A stretch of DNA of 64,000 nucleotides from Anisakis pegreffii (Eukaryota; Nematoda; Chromadorea; Rhabditida; Anisakidae). The notes under the pieces are model-generated. The model was not told the origin of the DNA. It did no database searches and saw only the letters and a program-made list of their open reading frames with translations. The translations under genes were made by a program, and so were the position numbers. Positions 61,710 to 64,000 of the stretch are shown piece after piece (position 1 is the stretch's first letter; each line of letters starts with the position of its first letter). Where the stretch lies: the NCBI GenBank assembly GCA_035041965.1, contig JAPYMA010003061.1, forward strand, positions 62,001 to 126,000, in the 5' to 3' direction.

Positions 61710-63922
61710 ATGTGCAGAAAAGAAGTGCAGATGTCAAGAAATTTGAAGGTATATGTACGAAGCGTTATGCTCCGCACAGCACATCTGTCAACAGGTTGCA
61801 CCTCATCGTTGATACTATTTCTAATCGTCAGTTTCATATTCATCTATGTAGCACTCTCGTCAGATTCTACATCATTATCCAAAAAATATTTCGGTTCACT
61901 GCGTAAGATGGAACCGCTAAGAACTGTCAATCCTTTTGATCAGGTTATCTTCAGTTCTTTTTATTGTCGTATTATGCAAATGAAGCGTCCACTATTTTGT
62001 CCCCATTTATTACTTCTCTTGTTTTGCTCACTGCAAAAAGCTTCTTTCATAGAATGAGAGAGAAAAGCTTTGTTTAAGTTGTTCCATTTGGAACTGGATG
62101 ATGAATCAGTTAATTGAAAGGTTAAGAGTATGAAATAGCAAATGGTCAAGTAACTAAAATGAAAAAATAAATTTATTCAATCTTAATTCATATTATCTTA
62201 CAAATTTCATTTTGGTTTCATGTATTTCCTCTTTCACAACAATTCTTCATTTCTTGTTCAGTCTCTTCTCTCCAACTTTCTAATCGATTTTCAGTTTTTA
62301 TTACATTGCAGAAGATCGTGCATTTTGATCTGAAGGGTGCTCCACCTAAACTTGAGTATTATGCTGAATTATTTCCGATGCTGAAACGATTAAATGTCGA
62401 TGGCGTATTGATGGAATATGAAGATATGTTTCCGTATTCGGGTGATATCGCCATCTTAAAACGATCAATCGCCTATACGAGAGACCAAATTGCGTCAATA
62501 CTCAGTGTGATTCGAATTCATCATTATTATTGCTGTTGTTATTATCACCATCGATATTATCATTAACATTATTATTTTTATCTCATACTTGCTCATTTGT
62601 ACTGTTAATGTTTTTCGTTTTCGTTCATGATCCTTATTCTTTTAAAGCTTCGATTTTATCTTCTGTTTACTGCATTTCCAGATGGCTAAACAAAATGATC
62701 TCGAAGTAATTCCATTGGTTCAAACGTTTGGGCATATGGAATTCGCATTAAAATACAATCGATTCGCATATTTACGAGAAGATCAAGAACAAATCGATAC
62801 TATTTGTCCGTCGGAAAGTGGATCGTGGATCTTGATCACCGAAATGCTCCGCCAAGTATCATCATTATTGTTATTACAATGAAATTCTATGTTTTGAAAT
62901 GACCACTCATAGATGTCATTGTTCTATGTAATTCTATGTCTATCATTGGAAGTTAGGATGTTTCATTCTGTTCGAACGTTAAAGGGATCTATGTTTCGGC
63001 TCAATCTAGGTTCGTGCTCTCCATCCAGAATCAAAACGAATTCATATCGGATCTGATGAAGCGTGGCAAATTGCAAAAGATCAGCGATGCCTTGATCGAT
63101 TACGGTCTGAACTTGGATCTTCAACTGAACGACTAAAACTTTCGCATATCTCCAGGTCTTGTTATTGTTCGAATTGCTGAATTGAGCGTGAAATTGCCTC
63201 CAAACTTGATTTAGTTTTGAGGTGGAACCCTCCTGTGAAGCAGTATCATGGAATGATACGTTGTGAGACCACAGCGAGGTTACAGTGCGATTTTTTGCAA
63301 GAAAAGCGTTTGTTAGGAATGATACTGCGAATACAGTTGATTGTGATGCAAACATTTTTGGAAATTAAAGCAGTAACAGTGATGAATACAGTGGTGACAG
63401 TAATGATACCGATAGTGATAAAACAGGAACAATAATAATTCATTAATGCTGATGTTAATAATACGTTTAAGAACGGCGAATTTTGCAAAGCATGAGTTGG
63501 GTTTTGATGAGGTGTTGGCGTGGAACGATATGTTCGGTGAAACAAATGAGCAGTTGTTGTTGCAGTATAAATTGGGTGAATTGTTAACGCCTGTTGTTTG
63601 GGGTTATTCCGTGAATGTGACACAACCGAATTACTTTCCTGGTGGAATGTTCGAAAGATACTCAAAGGTTTTCATTGCGTCATTCATTTATCGTTTCGTC
63701 ATTGCACTCATCAGAACGCCATTTCATTATTTTTATGTTTCAATAAGTTTTTCGTTTCATTTGCAATTTTCTTTAAACAATATGATACTTGAGGTTTTCG
63801 ATCGACTGATGTTTGCTAGTGCGTTCAAAGGTGCAAATGGAAAAGATCAGAAATTTGCAAATGCAGATCGTTATTTAGCGAATCAGCTGTCTTATGTGGA
63901 TTTGTATCGGATCAATGAAACG
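61710..63922 (+). CDS. HEXD: Hexosaminidase D-like GH20 glycosidase, 5' part (continues past window)
   Basis: Removes terminal N-acetylhexosamine from glycans; nematode homologues (hex-2 group) act as Golgi or secretory type II membrane enzymes. Exons join in phase: about 61731-61943 (Met at 61710 also possible), 62312-62506, 62682-62855, 63010-63155, 63472-63667 and 63794-63922, with donor GTTCGT leading to later exons. Exon 1 gives a basic cytoplasmic tail and one membrane helix ([17 protein letters not shown]). The catalytic TIM barrel begins with [20 protein letters not shown] and continues with [29 protein letters not shown] and [10 protein letters not shown]. In the last of these the Asp-Glu pair is the GH20 catalytic pair. 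It goes on with [15 protein letters not shown], then [10 protein letters not shown]. No break or missing residue is seen in the visible part. The short upstream region carries the 27-base duplication. Confidence 0.9.
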
Positions 63923-64000
63923 GTTCGTTTAGTTCCTTCTTTTTTAATCACTAGTTATACCTTTAAATTATCTTGACTTATCCATTCTTTCGTAACGGAT

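Noticed and set aside
62963..63355. Long minus-strand open frame of 130 residues
   Set aside because: It overlaps the hexosaminidase D exon at 63010-63155 on the plus strand, which carries the catalytic motif. The minus-strand product has no domain and is a shadow.

Overview
The window is eukaryotic and most likely from a nematode. Introns are numerous and many are long. They end in the short nematode-type acceptor (TTTCAG, TTTGCAG, TTTTCAG) without a long polypyrimidine tract. Base composition is AT-rich, and the recognisable genes are animal genes: a laminin alpha chain, translin, TRAPPC10 and hexosaminidase D. I cannot name the species. A parasitic nematode with long introns is an inference only.

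Layout from left to right. Positions 1-18119 hold the 5' half of a laminin alpha gene on the minus strand, with 14 exons readable in phase. Its last visible intron, about 12.2 kb long, interrupts the laminin IV (L4) domain. That intron contains a small intact secreted-protein gene on the opposite strand (9233-9532) and a tiny transposon-like element with terminal inverted repeats. Positions 18120-26107 show no gene. Positions 26108-27250 hold a small three-exon gene on the minus strand with clean splice phases and an unknown product carrying a Cys-x9-Cys motif. A 100-base assembly gap follows.

Positions 27420-36995 are the most striking part of the window: a head-to-tail array of 59 complete tRNA-Ala(AGC) genes plus a truncated 60th. 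All lie on the plus strand at a 160 bp period (72 bp tRNA and 88 bp spacer). Each copy keeps the G3:U70 alanine identity pair, the internal A and B boxes and a T-run terminator.

Positions 37827-40470 hold translin (minus, six exons, complete). Positions 41809-42333 hold a UPF0235/DUF167 protein (minus). Positions 43055-54055 hold TRAPPC10 (plus, about 25 exons, a few unresolved), which starts divergently from the UPF0235 gene. Positions 54056-61709 are gene-poor, with simple repeats and two related palindromes. Positions 61710 to the end hold the 5' part of a type II membrane GH20 hexosaminidase D gene (plus), which runs off the window.

The recognised genes do not form a pathway. They cover basement membrane assembly, vesicle tethering, RNA metabolism and glycan trimming, and they look like ordinary chromosomal neighbours. 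All coding models were built by reading the sequence by eye, matching splice phases and recalling family alignments. No database search was run.
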